A stretch of 64,000 nt of DNA, taken from assembly GCF_029626035.1 (NCBI RefSeq), contig NZ_JARUBE010000003.1:1240001-1304000 (forward strand). The letters run 5' to 3'. The stretch's first letter is position 1; each line of letters starts with the position of its first letter. The notes under the pieces were generated by a model, which was not told where the DNA came from, made no database searches, and saw only the letters and a program-made list of their open reading frames with translations. Source of the DNA: Micromonospora sp. WMMD980. Its GTDB lineage: Bacteria; Actinomycetota; Actinomycetes; Mycobacteriales; Micromonosporaceae. The translations under genes were made by a program, and so were the position numbers. Positions 18,601 to 27,500 of the stretch are shown piece by piece.

Positions 18601-18716
18601 GCGCGACCGCGGCCGAGCGGACCCAGATCCGGGCCTCGATCGGCGCCGACCAGCCACCGGCGACCACCTACGGCAACCCGCTCTACCCGTACGGCGCCGG
18701 GCTGACCGGCTTCTGA
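15627..18716 (+). CDS. Secreted GH3 beta-glucosidase with two discoidin domains
   Basis: 1029 residues. A signal peptide (about 1-45) precedes two F5/8 C (discoidin) domains (about 48-172 and 180-308; WSSAFADPQWLQVDLGA and WSSQFGSDPQWLRVDFGG). Next come a fibronectin-like segment (about 330-430) and a short EF-hand-like stretch (DLNRDGTIEPYEN). The GH3 N- and C-domains run from about 465 to the end; the nucleophile is Asp703 in GLITTDWLPSG. It releases glucose units from exported beta-glucan fragments at the cell surface or outside. The two discoidin copies differ, so the duplication is old. Start ATG 15627. Confidence 0.9.
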   Translation: MPVTPPLPVPVRRRHRPAAVALALLALLVTYLVVPGPAAGAAGPLISQGRPTTASSTESAGTPAAAATDGDAGTRWSSAFADPQWLQVDLGATATVDQVQLVWEAAYATAFQIQVAGSPSGPWTTVYSTTAGAGGTQTLAVTGTGRYVRMYGTTRATGYGYSLWEFKVFGSIGTTPPPTGRPISEFRTVTASSWEGGNAPAAALDGRSTTRWSSQFGSDPQWLRVDFGGVATINRVVLVWEAAYATGYRLETSADGVTWTTIHATTTGRGGTEQLTVTGTGRYLRLYGTTRATGYGYSLWELQAYGSVDDTATTAPLLSGPTRPPVNRDQFALTAPADAAMVTSTRRPTLSWAAVPGATRYQVWINISRTDYDFTAAGNLLDLYTKVAEPTGTSYTPTWDLPDRWTYQWYVTTVGGTPVTSTIRRFGVYLPTLESVADGIGIVAGARDLNRDGTIEPYENWRLPVQSRVDDLLSRMTSEEKAYQLFYNAQAYPRSGWHFGPAQAADLHQQLLASAGTRLGIPFVSAGDTIHGYQTTYPMQSALAAAKNYPLDYQLGDMQRREQVEVGTRGVLGPLAEVGTKVIYPRIQEGNGENAQVAAAQVRALVAGLQGGPELNPHSVLATVKHWPGEGAGGEALIVYDDVTVKYHMIPFRAAMEAGAVNIMPGYAGSSLLDPGGPGAGDSAKILAYLRQNLGYQGLITTDWLPSGSWIGAARAGSDVMGGADPGAAGFSIADFVANVPASRIDDAVRRVLRVKFQLGIFEAPYGDPVNGPYRFHQPAYTALANQAAREAMTLLKNDAGTLPVRLNAGDDIVVAGPRAADGGSCCVWTSFFHAEYGSQTILDAVRARAAQAGVTVHQDDSPNPKLAVVAVGEASYTHATNWPKEQPYLPPDQLAVIQKFRARGVPVVVALVLPRPYVITEWRDLASAIVVTYRGGEEMGPALAGLLFGDYQPRGKLPWQLPRALSDVLRPGGTDIPADAVEAWDLPYDLGATAAERTQIRASIGADQPPATTYGNPLYPYGAGLTGF

Positions 18717-18723
18717 GGCGCGC

Positions 18724-18752
18724 GGGTGGGGTCGCCGGCGGCGACCCCACCC
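18724..18752. terminator. Bidirectional terminator after GH3 and DUF1501 genes
   Basis: GGGTGGGGTCGCC and its exact complement form a 13-bp stem with a 3-nt loop, 8 nt past the GH3 stop and 59 nt past the convergent DUF1501 stop. Confidence 0.8.
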
Positions 18753-18810
18753 GGGGCGTCGACCGCGCACGGAGCAGAGGACGGAACCGCGCCGCCTTCC
18801 CGCAGGCGGT

Positions 18811-20052
18811 TCAGAGCACTCCGGTGAGTCGCCCCTTCCAGCCGGCGAGGACCGCACCCGGGTCGGTGTCGAGGACGTCGGTGAGCAGCGTCGCGTAGAC
18901 GTCGCGGAAGTCGGTGTGGAACTTCAGGTCGCCGTCGTCGAGGTCGGTGAGGCTGGGCGGCTCGCCGTACAGGCCGCCGCGCACCGGCGCGCCGAGCAGC
19001 AACATGTTCGAGGCGGTGCCGTGGTCGGTGCCGTCCGAGCCGTTGGCGGCGACCCGTCGGCCGAACTCCGAGTAGACCGCCGTGACCACCTTGCGGCCGG
19101 CCTCGGAGCCGGCCATCCGGGTGTGGAACCGGCTCAGTGCCGCGTCCAGCATCCCGAGCAGCACCTGCTGGAGCTGCTTCTCGTCGGCGTGCGTGTCGAA
19201 CCCGCCGAGGGAGACGGAGAAGACCCGGGTCGACACCCCGGCCTCCACACACTGCGCGACCAGGTCGAGCTGAGCGTCGAGCGAGGCTCGGGCGCCGCCG
19301 GTGGCGGTGGCCGGGGCGGCCTCGCCGTCGTCGTCCGGCCCGCCACCGTCCGGCGCCTCGCGGACCGCGCGGATCATCTCGTCGACGGAGCGCAGGTCCG
19401 TGAAGCACGCCGCCGCGCGGGCCCGGGCCGAAGACTCACCCGGCGCGGCGGCGCCGAGCGCGGCCAGCGTGGACGCGGGCAGCCCGGCGGCGGCCCGCTG
19501 CTCGCCCACCGGCACCGACGCGCCCGCGCCGCGCTCGCCGGCGAGCAGCGGAGGCAGCGCCGACTCGAACGAGACGGCCAGCCGAGGGTCGGCGCCGGCG
19601 TGGTCGAGCCAACGGCCGAGCCAGCCGGTGGTGCCGGGCCGGTCCGGCTGCGCGGTGTGCCAGATGTCCATCGACCGGAAGTGGCTGCGGTCCGGCTTCG
19701 GGTAGCCCACGCCGCGGACCACCGCGAGCCGGCCGTCGCCGTACGCCCGGTGCAGGCCGGCCAGCGCCGGGTTGAGGCCGAACCGGTCGTCCAGCGTCAA
19801 CACGTCCTCCGCCGCGTGCGCCAGCTCCGGTCGCGCGTCTTGGTAGGCCGGATCGGCGTACGGGATGACGGTGTTCAGGCCGTCGTTGCCGCCGTAGAGC
19901 GTGACCAGGACCAGGGTGCGCGCATCCGGGTCCCGGTCGCCGGCGGTGGCGAACAGGTCGGTGAGGCTGAGGGCGGCGGCGCCGCCGGCCAGGGCGGTCG
20001 CGCCGACCACCCCGCTGGCCACCAGGAACCGTCGTCGGGTCAGGACGTCCAC
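18811..20052 (-). CDS. DUF1501 family Tat-exported protein
   Basis: 413 residues from GTG 20052, with GAGAGGAG 8 nt upstream. A twin-arginine signal (TRRRFLVASGVVGATALAGG) leads into the DUF1501 body: LVLVTLYGGNDGLNTVIPY, DRSHFRSMDIWHTA, FDTHADEKQLQ and SEFGRRVAANGSDGTDHG. The fold is related to sulfatases/alkaline phosphatases, but the biochemical role is unproven. It follows the DUF1800 gene by 14 nt, a pairing seen in many bacteria, so the two act together in the cell envelope. Confidence 0.88.
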   Translation of the reverse strand: MDVLTRRRFLVASGVVGATALAGGAAALSLTDLFATAGDRDPDARTLVLVTLYGGNDGLNTVIPYADPAYQDARPELAHAAEDVLTLDDRFGLNPALAGLHRAYGDGRLAVVRGVGYPKPDRSHFRSMDIWHTAQPDRPGTTGWLGRWLDHAGADPRLAVSFESALPPLLAGERGAGASVPVGEQRAAAGLPASTLAALGAAAPGESSARARAAACFTDLRSVDEMIRAVREAPDGGGPDDDGEAAPATATGGARASLDAQLDLVAQCVEAGVSTRVFSVSLGGFDTHADEKQLQQVLLGMLDAALSRFHTRMAGSEAGRKVVTAVYSEFGRRVAANGSDGTDHGTASNMLLLGAPVRGGLYGEPPSLTDLDDGDLKFHTDFRDVYATLLTDVLDTDPGAVLAGWKGRLTGVL

Positions 20053-20066
20053 GTCGATCGCTCCTC

Positions 20067-21368
20067 TCAACTGACCGCGTACTCGGGGCTCACCAGGCCG
20101 GCCGTCAACAGTTTCCGCGGCTGACCGGTGAGCGGGGTGAGGGCCGCCCGGGTGCGGTCGCTCCACGCGTCGACCACGAGCAGCCGGGCCAGCGCGTCGG
20201 CGCGACCGGTGGCCGGCGCGGCGTCCAGCCGGGCCAGCACGGCCGGCGCGGCAGACTGGGCCAGCAGGTCCGCCACCCGCATCTTGGCCTGCAACGACGA
20301 GGTGGTGAGCCAGGCGGCGCCGGCCGGCCAGCCGCCGACGCTCGGCGGGCGCAGCGGCACCTGGTCCAGCGCGTTCAGCCCGGCCAGGATCCGCCGCCGG
20401 CCCTGCTCGGGCAGCGCCGACGGCCGTACGCCGAGCTGTCGGGCCGCGCCGACGAGCCACTCGACGGGCTGCTTGACCAGCGTGTCGCGGGTCTGCGCGA
20501 AGGCCGGGGCGGTGAAGATCCGCCGCAGCGTGCCGACCGTGTCCGGCCCGGCGAGGTCGTCCGGCGGGGGAGTGTGCGTCCCGGCGTAGCGGAACCAGAG
20601 CCGGCCCGCGACGAACCGCGCGGCCTCGGGGCGGCCGGCGAGCAGCGTCGCGTACGAGCCGGTGTCGAAGGCGGCCTGCCGGCCGAGGATGGTCTTGGGG
20701 CCGGGGTCGTGCCGGCGGGGCTCGAAGCGGGCGGCGCCGGTGGACCGGTCCACCGTCCAGCCGGTCAACGCCCGGGCCCCCTCCTTGACGTCGGCCTCGG
20801 TGTAGCCGTTGCCGACGCCGAGGGTGAACAGCTCCATGGACTCCCGTGCCAGGTTCTCGTTCGGCGCCCGGCGGGTGTTCTTCTGGCCGTCGAGCCACAG
20901 GATCAGCGCCGGGTCCCGCAGCATCGCGTCGACCAACGGCCCGAGTGGGCCGGGGCCGTAGCGGCGCAGGGTGTCCAGGTGGCGCAGCATCAGCGGGGCG
21001 GAACGGACCTTCTGCGCGCTCGTCGCCCAGTGCCCGTGCCAGAAGAAGACCAGTTTCTCCCCGGCCTGGTGCTCGGCGGCGATCATCCGCTCCAGCCACC
21101 AGCCGGTGAGCGCGGTGACCTGCTCGCGGCGCTTCCGGTTGGCCTGCTGGCGCTGTTCCCGGCTGGCGCCCTTGCGGACCTGCCCGGCCGGGTCGGCGCC
21201 CAGTGCGGGTGGGGGCGTCGCGGTCGCGCCCCGGTCCGCGCCCTCGGGGGCGAGCAACCGGTCGAGCGTCGCGGCGAACCCGGCCCGTTCGGCGGCGTCC
21301 ACCTCCTGTGCGGTCGGCCCGAAGGTCGCCCGGCGTAGCAGGTGCGCCACCGCTTCCCGTTCCGTCAT
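20067..21368 (-). CDS. DUF1800 family protein
   Basis: 433 residues. Family motifs are HLLRRATFGPT at the N-terminus, FFWHGHWATSAQKV, the segment NENLARESMELFTLGVGN, and GWPAGAAWLT late in the protein. No signal peptide is seen; it may be exported with the Tat-dependent DUF1501 partner encoded 14 nt downstream, but this is a guess. Function unknown; genome surveys link the pair to planctomycete and actinomycete envelope proteins. Divergent from the M23-like gene. Confidence 0.88.
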   Translation of the reverse strand: MTEREAVAHLLRRATFGPTAQEVDAAERAGFAATLDRLLAPEGADRGATATPPPALGADPAGQVRKGASREQRQQANRKRREQVTALTGWWLERMIAAEHQAGEKLVFFWHGHWATSAQKVRSAPLMLRHLDTLRRYGPGPLGPLVDAMLRDPALILWLDGQKNTRRAPNENLARESMELFTLGVGNGYTEADVKEGARALTGWTVDRSTGAARFEPRRHDPGPKTILGRQAAFDTGSYATLLAGRPEAARFVAGRLWFRYAGTHTPPPDDLAGPDTVGTLRRIFTAPAFAQTRDTLVKQPVEWLVGAARQLGVRPSALPEQGRRRILAGLNALDQVPLRPPSVGGWPAGAAWLTTSSLQAKMRVADLLAQSAAPAVLARLDAAPATGRADALARLLVVDAWSDRTRAALTPLTGQPRKLLTAGLVSPEYAVS

Positions 21369-21483
21369 GCGGGTGACGCTAGCCGCCGACTGTACGGGGA
21401 AGGTAAGCGCCGGATGCGGACCGCGTCCGGGTGGCGGCGGTGGATTTCTTGCCCGACACCGGAGATGGTCGTATCTTTCATTG

Positions 21484-22296
21484 ATGATCCTCAGTGGGGA
21501 GCCGCGCGCGGGCCACGGCGACCCGGGGCCGGAGGACCTGGGCGGGATCGCCTACCTGCGGGGCCTCTCGCGACGGGGGTTCCTCACGAGCGCCGCGTTG
21601 GCGGCCTCCGGTGTGTCGGCCGCGTTCGCGCTGCTGCCCGACACCGCCCGGGCCGCCGGCGGCTATCAGCGGCCGTGCGGGAACGTCCGGATCTCCAGCT
21701 CGTGGCAGGACCACCGGAACCGGACGCCGCCCTCGGGCGAGCCGGGCACCGACTACGCGGTCGGGACCGGAACGCCCGTCGTGGCCGCGGCGAACGGCAC
21801 CATCCGCCTCGTGAAGACCGACACCTCCACCGCGACCGGCCGGGTGGTGGGGATGGCCCACGACGACGGCAACTACACCCGGCACCTGCACCTGTCGCGG
21901 ATCGCCGTCTCCACCGGCCAGCGCGTGTCGCGGGGCCAGACGATCGCGTACTCCGGCTCCTCGGCGAACGGCAGCGACTCCGGTGTGGGACCGCACGTGC
22001 ACACCAGCCTGTGGCTGGGCACCGGCGGTCCGACGAACTTCGGCGCGACCGTCGACTTCGAGAACCACGTCGGGGACGCCGCCGACCCGAACCCACCGGA
22101 CCAGGAGGTTGACGACGTGTTCATCGCGAACGTACGGGGCAACTGGTATCTCGTCGTCCCCCAGGGCACCGCCAAGCCGCGGGCGGTGGTGCTCGGCGGC
22201 GACAGCAACGCCGCCGCCTCGGGCATCCCCGTGCTGAACTTCACCTGGGACCCGTCGATCAACGCGCTGCGGGCGGCGGTCGACGGCATCGGTTGA
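21484..22296 (+). CDS. Tat-exported M23/LytM-like protein with altered metal site
   Basis: 270 residues from ATG 21484. The twin-arginine signal (LSRRGFLTSAALAASG) ends near residue 58. The middle has a LytM fold (GTGTPVVAAANGTIRLV, NYTRHLHLSRI, GPHVHTSLWLG). In M23 endopeptidases zinc is held by the first His of HxxxD and the last His of HxH. Here the first position reads EPGTD, with Glu in place of His, whereas HVH is present. It may be a weak or inactive peptidase, or a wall-binding protein. The C-terminal 65 residues are unassigned. No strong RBS is seen. Confidence 0.75.
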   Translation: MILSGEPRAGHGDPGPEDLGGIAYLRGLSRRGFLTSAALAASGVSAAFALLPDTARAAGGYQRPCGNVRISSSWQDHRNRTPPSGEPGTDYAVGTGTPVVAAANGTIRLVKTDTSTATGRVVGMAHDDGNYTRHLHLSRIAVSTGQRVSRGQTIAYSGSSANGSDSGVGPHVHTSLWLGTGGPTNFGATVDFENHVGDAADPNPPDQEVDDVFIANVRGNWYLVVPQGTAKPRAVVLGGDSNAAASGIPVLNFTWDPSINALRAAVDGIG

Positions 22297-22325
22297 CGCG
22301 GTGACGTCCCTGCGGGCCGGCTGTC

Positions 22326-22363
22326 GCTCGGGGCCCGCCACCGGGTGGTGACGGGCCCCGAGC
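22326..22363. terminator. Bidirectional terminator
   Basis: GCTCGGGGCCCG pairs with CGGGCCCCGAGC (12 bp), and the loop can form a further small stem. It sits between the convergent M23-like and SGNH genes. Confidence 0.8.
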
Positions 22364-22370
22364 GGTGGGG

Positions 22371-24440
22371 TCAGTTGAAGGTCGCGTCCAGCGCCGCGGC
22401 CAGCTTGTCGTGACCCGACTCGTTGGGGTGCGGAGATCCGCCGAAGGCGGTCTTCTGGAGGTCGGTGACCCCGAGCGCCGGCGCCGGGGCGAACCGTACC
22501 TTCGGGTGGTCCGCCGGCAGCCCGGTGCGGATCACCAGGTTGAGCTGGTTCGTCCACTGCGCCACCGTGGCCTTCCACCCCGGATCGTCGATCAGGTCCC
22601 GTTCCTGGGAGGGGATCTGGCCCGGCAGGTAGCCGTGCAACTCCTGGGCGAGGTTCACCCGGTACTGCTCGGCGAGCCGGCCGACGTCGAAGCGGGCCGG
22701 GCTGATGTCGTAGTAGCCCATCCACACGACCTTGTCGGCGCCGGCGCCGAGCACCTCGTCGACGATCTCCTCGACGTCGGACTTGATCTGCGGGTAGAGG
22801 GCCGGGCCGTCCCAGGTCGGCACCTCGACCCGGTGGTGGATGTACTTGATCCCGGTGACGTCACCGACGACCTTGCCGTGACACGCGCCGCCTTCGATGA
22901 CCCGGGACTTGGCGGTGTAGTTGCCGGCCAGGTCGAACCAGTCCATCTGCGCCTGCAGCGGCAGCTTGTGCTCGGTGAAGTACGTCTGCATCAGCTCGCG
23001 GTAGTGATCCATCAGCCCGCAACTGGCGAGGGCCTTGAGCAGACCCGTCCACGTGGTGTTGTTCACCCCGCCGGTGCTGACGAAGTAGGCGGCCTTCCGG
23101 TCGGCCTTGGCCTGCTGGATGGCCCGGGTGGCCAGCTCGACGGGGGGCCAGTTCCGGGCCCAGGGGTTCCGGCAGGCGTCCTGGTAGCCGGCGGGCGCGC
23201 CGAGGATCTGCTGGGTGCCGTAGCCGGTGCGGGCGAAGTTGTAGTACTCCACCACCCGTCGGTCCCGGTTGACGGCGTACTTGCCGGCGTAGCTGAACAG
23301 CATGTCGTTGCCGGGCAGACCGCGGAGGTCGGCTCTCGTGTTGCCCACGCAGGCGCCCATCGGGAACGCGTTCTGGAACTGCAGGTGGGCGGAGGTGATC
23401 GAGTCTCCGGTGGCCACCAGCACCACTGGCTGCGACGGGTTGCGGTTCGGCGGGCAGTAGCGGTCCTTGCGCGCCTCGCCCAGCCTCTCGTCGCCGGCGT
23501 TGCCCGGGCACGGCGGCCCGGGCGTCGGGCTGGGCGGCGGATCAACCGGACCGGTGGGGGGACCGGTGGGCGGACCGGTGGGGGGTGGGTCCGTCGGCGA
23601 CCCGCTGGGGCTGGCCGACGGGGAGCCGCTGGGGCTGGTCAATCCGCTGGGGCTGGCCGACGGTGACCCGCTGGGGCTGGTCGATCCGCTGGGGCTGGCC
23701 GACGGTGACCCGCTGGGGCTGGTCGATCCGCTGGGGCTGGCCGACGGTGACCCGCTGGGGCTGGTCGATCCGCTGGGGCTGGCCGACGGTGACCCGCTGG
23801 GGCTGGTCGATCCGCTCGGGCTGGCCGACGGCGACCCGCTCGGGCTGGCCGACGGTGACCCGCTCGGGCTGGTCGAGGGGGAGCCGCTGGGGCTGCCCGA
23901 TGCCGACCCGCTCGGTCCGGGCGACGAGCTGGCGCACGGCGAGGGGCTGCCGCTCGGGCTCGCGCTGGTGCTCGCGGTCGCGCTCGGGCTGCCGGGGGAA
24001 CCGCTCGGGCTGCCGGTGGGGCCGCTCGGGCCGCCGGTGGGGCCGCTCGGGTAGCTCGCCGACGCCGGCTCGGCGGGGGCCGGCTCCGCGGCCACGGTCT
24101 GCCGCACCGGGGTCGCCGTAGCGGTCGGGGTCGCCGACGGGCAGTCGTTCTCCTCCTGCCAGTCCTCCTCCAACGCCTGGCGCACGTCGGCGGGCAAGGG
24201 TTCCGCGTCCGGGACGCAGGGGTCGAAGGTCCAGCGGGTGAGCACCCCCCGGTAGGTGATGTCGCGGGTGCAGATCCCCGGGTCGGCACCGGGCTGGGCC
24301 GCCACCGGACTGATGGTCGGTGGCTCGGGCGGTGCGACGCGGGCGCCGATCCCCACGGTGAGGGTGAGGACGGCCGTCGTCGCCAGGGCGGCGGTGATCG
24401 CGCCCGATGCCCTTGCCCTTCGATGCAGCGCGGATCTCAT
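22371..24440 (-). CDS. Secreted SGNH-type hydrolase with long Ser/Pro repeat linker
   Basis: 689 residues from ATG 24440, with GAGAGGAG 11 nt upstream. A hydrophobic N-terminal segment (about 12-35) anchors or exports it. After an acidic region comes a Pro/Ser/Gly/Thr linker of about 175 residues built on a 14-residue repeat. The catalytic domain begins at VLVATGDSITSAH (block I, nucleophile Ser) and ends with SPHPNESGHDKLA (the His of block V). Such enzymes are lipases or esterases. The substrate is unknown; the linker suggests surface display at a distance from the membrane. Divergent from the SARP regulator. Confidence 0.82.
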   Translation of the reverse strand: MRSALHRRARASGAITAALATTAVLTLTVGIGARVAPPEPPTISPVAAQPGADPGICTRDITYRGVLTRWTFDPCVPDAEPLPADVRQALEEDWQEENDCPSATPTATATPVRQTVAAEPAPAEPASASYPSGPTGGPSGPTGSPSGSPGSPSATASTSASPSGSPSPCASSSPGPSGSASGSPSGSPSTSPSGSPSASPSGSPSASPSGSTSPSGSPSASPSGSTSPSGSPSASPSGSTSPSGSPSASPSGSTSPSGSPSASPSGLTSPSGSPSASPSGSPTDPPPTGPPTGPPTGPVDPPPSPTPGPPCPGNAGDERLGEARKDRYCPPNRNPSQPVVLVATGDSITSAHLQFQNAFPMGACVGNTRADLRGLPGNDMLFSYAGKYAVNRDRRVVEYYNFARTGYGTQQILGAPAGYQDACRNPWARNWPPVELATRAIQQAKADRKAAYFVSTGGVNNTTWTGLLKALASCGLMDHYRELMQTYFTEHKLPLQAQMDWFDLAGNYTAKSRVIEGGACHGKVVGDVTGIKYIHHRVEVPTWDGPALYPQIKSDVEEIVDEVLGAGADKVVWMGYYDISPARFDVGRLAEQYRVNLAQELHGYLPGQIPSQERDLIDDPGWKATVAQWTNQLNLVIRTGLPADHPKVRFAPAPALGVTDLQKTAFGGSPHPNESGHDKLAAALDATFN
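23602..23853. repeat. 42-bp in-frame tandem repeat
   Basis: Four perfect 42-bp units run from 23644 to 23811, with degenerate units on both sides (23602-23643 and 23812-23853). On the coding strand each unit encodes the 14 residues GSTSPSGSPSASPS (in some phase). Being a multiple of three, copy-number changes would only lengthen or shorten the linker of the SGNH protein. Confidence 0.9.
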
Positions 24441-24562
24441 GAGCTGGCGTCTCCTCTCGGCGGGGGCGGCGTGGGCGGGCGCACCACGCCGGTCGGTGCT
24501 CCTACGCCTCGCGTGGAACGTATCCACGGGTGATAATTCGTCGATGAATCCGCGGTGAGGCG

Positions 24563-27500
24563 ATGGGACTGGTCGTGCGGATACGAGCGCTGGGACCGGT
24601 GCGGATCTGGGACGGCGCGCAGTGGGCGCCGGTAACGGCGCCGCACCACCGCATCGTGCTGGCCGTGTTGCTGGCCGAGGCCGGCCGACCGGTGAGCAGG
24701 GATCGACTGGTCGAGGAGATCTGGGGCGGCCGCCCCACCCGGACGGCGGCCGGCGCCGTCAACGGGTACGTCATGCGGCTGCGCCGGCTGCTGCGCGCCG
24801 GTGCGGCCGGTGACGTGGTCAGCCGTGCGGCCGGCTACGAGCTGGTGGCCGCCGAGGACACCATCGACACCCAGGTGTTCGAGCGGATGGTGCGCGCCGG
24901 GAAACGGGAGGTCGCCGAGGGTCGGGTCGCCGACGCGGTACGGCAGCTCTCCGGCGGTCTGGCGCTGTGGCGTGGCCCGGCGCTGGCCGACGTGCCCGAG
25001 ACGCTCACCGTGTCGGCGGAGGCGGCCCGCATGGAGCAACTGCGACTGGCGGCGTACGAGGAACGTTTCGCCGCGCAGTTGGAGCTGGGCCAGCACACGG
25101 AGATCGTCGAGGAACTGGCCGCGCTCGCGGCCGCGCATCCGACGCGCGAGCGGCTCTGCCAGCACCTGATGGTGTCGCTCTACCGCTGCGGGCGGCGCGC
25201 CGAGGCGCTTGAGGCGTACCGCCGGGTCCGTGACGTGCTCGTCGACGAGACCGGGATCGAGCCGGGACCGGAGCTGCGGGAGCTGGAACGCGCCGTCCTC
25301 ACCGACGACCGGAGCCTGGCCGCGCCCGCCGTCCGGCCGGTGACCCCGGCCCAGCTGCCGGCCGTGGCCACGCACTTCGCCGGTCGCCGTGAGCCGCTGG
25401 CCGCGTTGGACGCCGTCGCCGACCAGCAGCCCGCGCCGCCGGTGGTCGTCACGGGTCTGGCCGGGGTCGGCAAGACGGCTCTGGCCGTTCGCTGGGGACA
25501 CGCGGCGCGGGAGCGGTTTCCCGACGGCCAGCTCTACGTCGACCTGCGCGGCAGCTCACCCCGGCCACCGGTGACGCCGATGGCCGCACTCGTCGGATTT
25601 CTACAGGCTCTGGGCGTACCGGTGGACCAGATCCCGGACCAGCCGGACGAAGCGGTCGGGCTCTACCGCAGTGTGACCGCCCTGCGGCGGATCCTCGTCG
25701 TGCTCGACAACGCCGGGGAACCCGACCAGGTCCGTCCGCTGCTGCCCGGGGGCGCCGGCTGCATGGTGCTGGTGACCAGCCGCGAGCAACTGCGCGGCCT
25801 GACGGCCCGGGAGGGCGCGGTGCGGCTGCGGCTGGACGTGCTCTCCCGGGACGAGGCCGACGACCTGCTGGGCATGCTGCTGCCCGGGGCCGGCGGGCGG
25901 GACACGGCGGAACTCGCCCGGCTCTGCGGCTATCTTCCGTTGGCCATGCGTATCGCCGCCGCCAACCTACGCGCCGAGCTGATCCCGATCGGACGGTACA
26001 ACCAGCGGCTCGCCGCCGGTGACCGGCTGGCCGTGCTCGGTGTTCCCGGCGACACCGGGACGGCCACCGTGGCCGCTTTCGACCTGTCGTACGAGGCGCA
26101 GCCACCGGCTGCTCGGCGGCTGTTCCGGCTGCTGGGCGTCGCCCCGGGGGACGTCGTCACCCCGCCGGCCGCCGCGGCCCTGGCCGGCGTGCCGGTGGCC
26201 GAGGTGGAGCCACTGCTCGACGCTCTCGCCCGGGCCCATCTGTTGGAGCAGGCGGAGCCCGGTCACTACCGCTGGCACGACCTGGTCCGGCTGTACGCCC
26301 GGCGACGCGGCGCGGCGGAGGACACCGACCGGGAGGCAGCGCTCGACCGCCTGTACGACCACTATTTGTCCACCATGGACCTCGCTGCCGGCCTGCTCTA
26401 TCCGAGTGTCGTCCGGCTGCCGCTGCCGGCGGGCGTGAGCGCACGGCACCGGGTCGGCTTCCCCACCGGCGCCGAGGCGCTGAGCTGGGTGGAAACGGAG
26501 CGGGACAACATGATCGCCGCCGTCCTGGCCGCCGGGCCGGAGCACCGAACGGCCGCCTGGCGGCTCACCGACCATCTGCGGTGGCACCTGGACTTCACCT
26601 CGCCGTCGGCGGCGTGGCTGCCGATCACCGAGGCCGCGCTGGCGTACGCACGGGCGGACGACGACCCGCTGGGGCAGGCCGCCGCCCACCTGAGCCGGGC
26701 CACCGTCCTGCTGGCCACCAGCCGGTACGCCGAGGCGCTCGACGACTTCCGCCGGGCGCTCGCCTTCGCCCGGCGCGGTGGTTGGGCCGAGGGTGAGGGC
26801 AGCGCGCTCAACAACCTCGCCCACGTGTCGTTCGAGACCGGCCGGCTGGACCTGGCCGCCCGCCACAGCCTGGAGGCGCTGGAGATCGACACCAGGATCG
26901 GCCGGTTCGCCGGCCGGTTGGCGCGGTTGGCCAACCTCGGCAACATCCGACTCCAGCAGGGCCGGCTGGCCGAGGCCGTCACCTACTGCGAGCAGGTCAT
27001 CGAGCTGGAGAGCCAGGTCGACGAGTGGCACGGGCAGGGCACGGCGCACGGCTGTCTGGGCGAGGCCCACCTGCTGCTCGGCCGCTACGACGAGGCATCG
27101 GTCCAGCTCACCCGGGCGTTGGCCACCCACCGGCGGACCCGCGCCCGCAGTTGCGAGGCCGACACCCTGCGACTGCTGGCGGCGGTGCACGGGGCGACCG
27201 GCGACCTCGACCGGGCCCGACGTGACGCGGCCGAGGCGCTGCGGATCGCCCGCGAGGTCGGTGACCGGTGGGTCGAAGCGCACGCCCTGCTCGCCCGGGC
27301 CGACCTCGACCTGCGGGCCGGCGAGTCCGGCCCGGCGATCGAGCACCTGCGGCAGGTCCTCGCCCTGGCGCGGGGCGACGGGGCCCGGCACGCCGAGGCG
27401 CAGGCGTTGATCGGTCTGGCCCGGGCCCACCGGTTGCGCGGGCCGACCGGGGCCGACGAGGCGCGGGCGTACGCGTCGCAGGCGTTGACCATGTCCCGGG

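Noticed and set aside
22365..23666. 433-codon plus-strand frame opposite the SGNH hydrolase
   Set aside because: Composition is Val/Gly/Arg-rich shadow coding; SGNH catalytic motifs lie on the minus strand.
23602..23853. CRISPR array
   Set aside because: The repeat is contiguous 42-bp tandem units without spacers and is in frame within a secreted protein gene.
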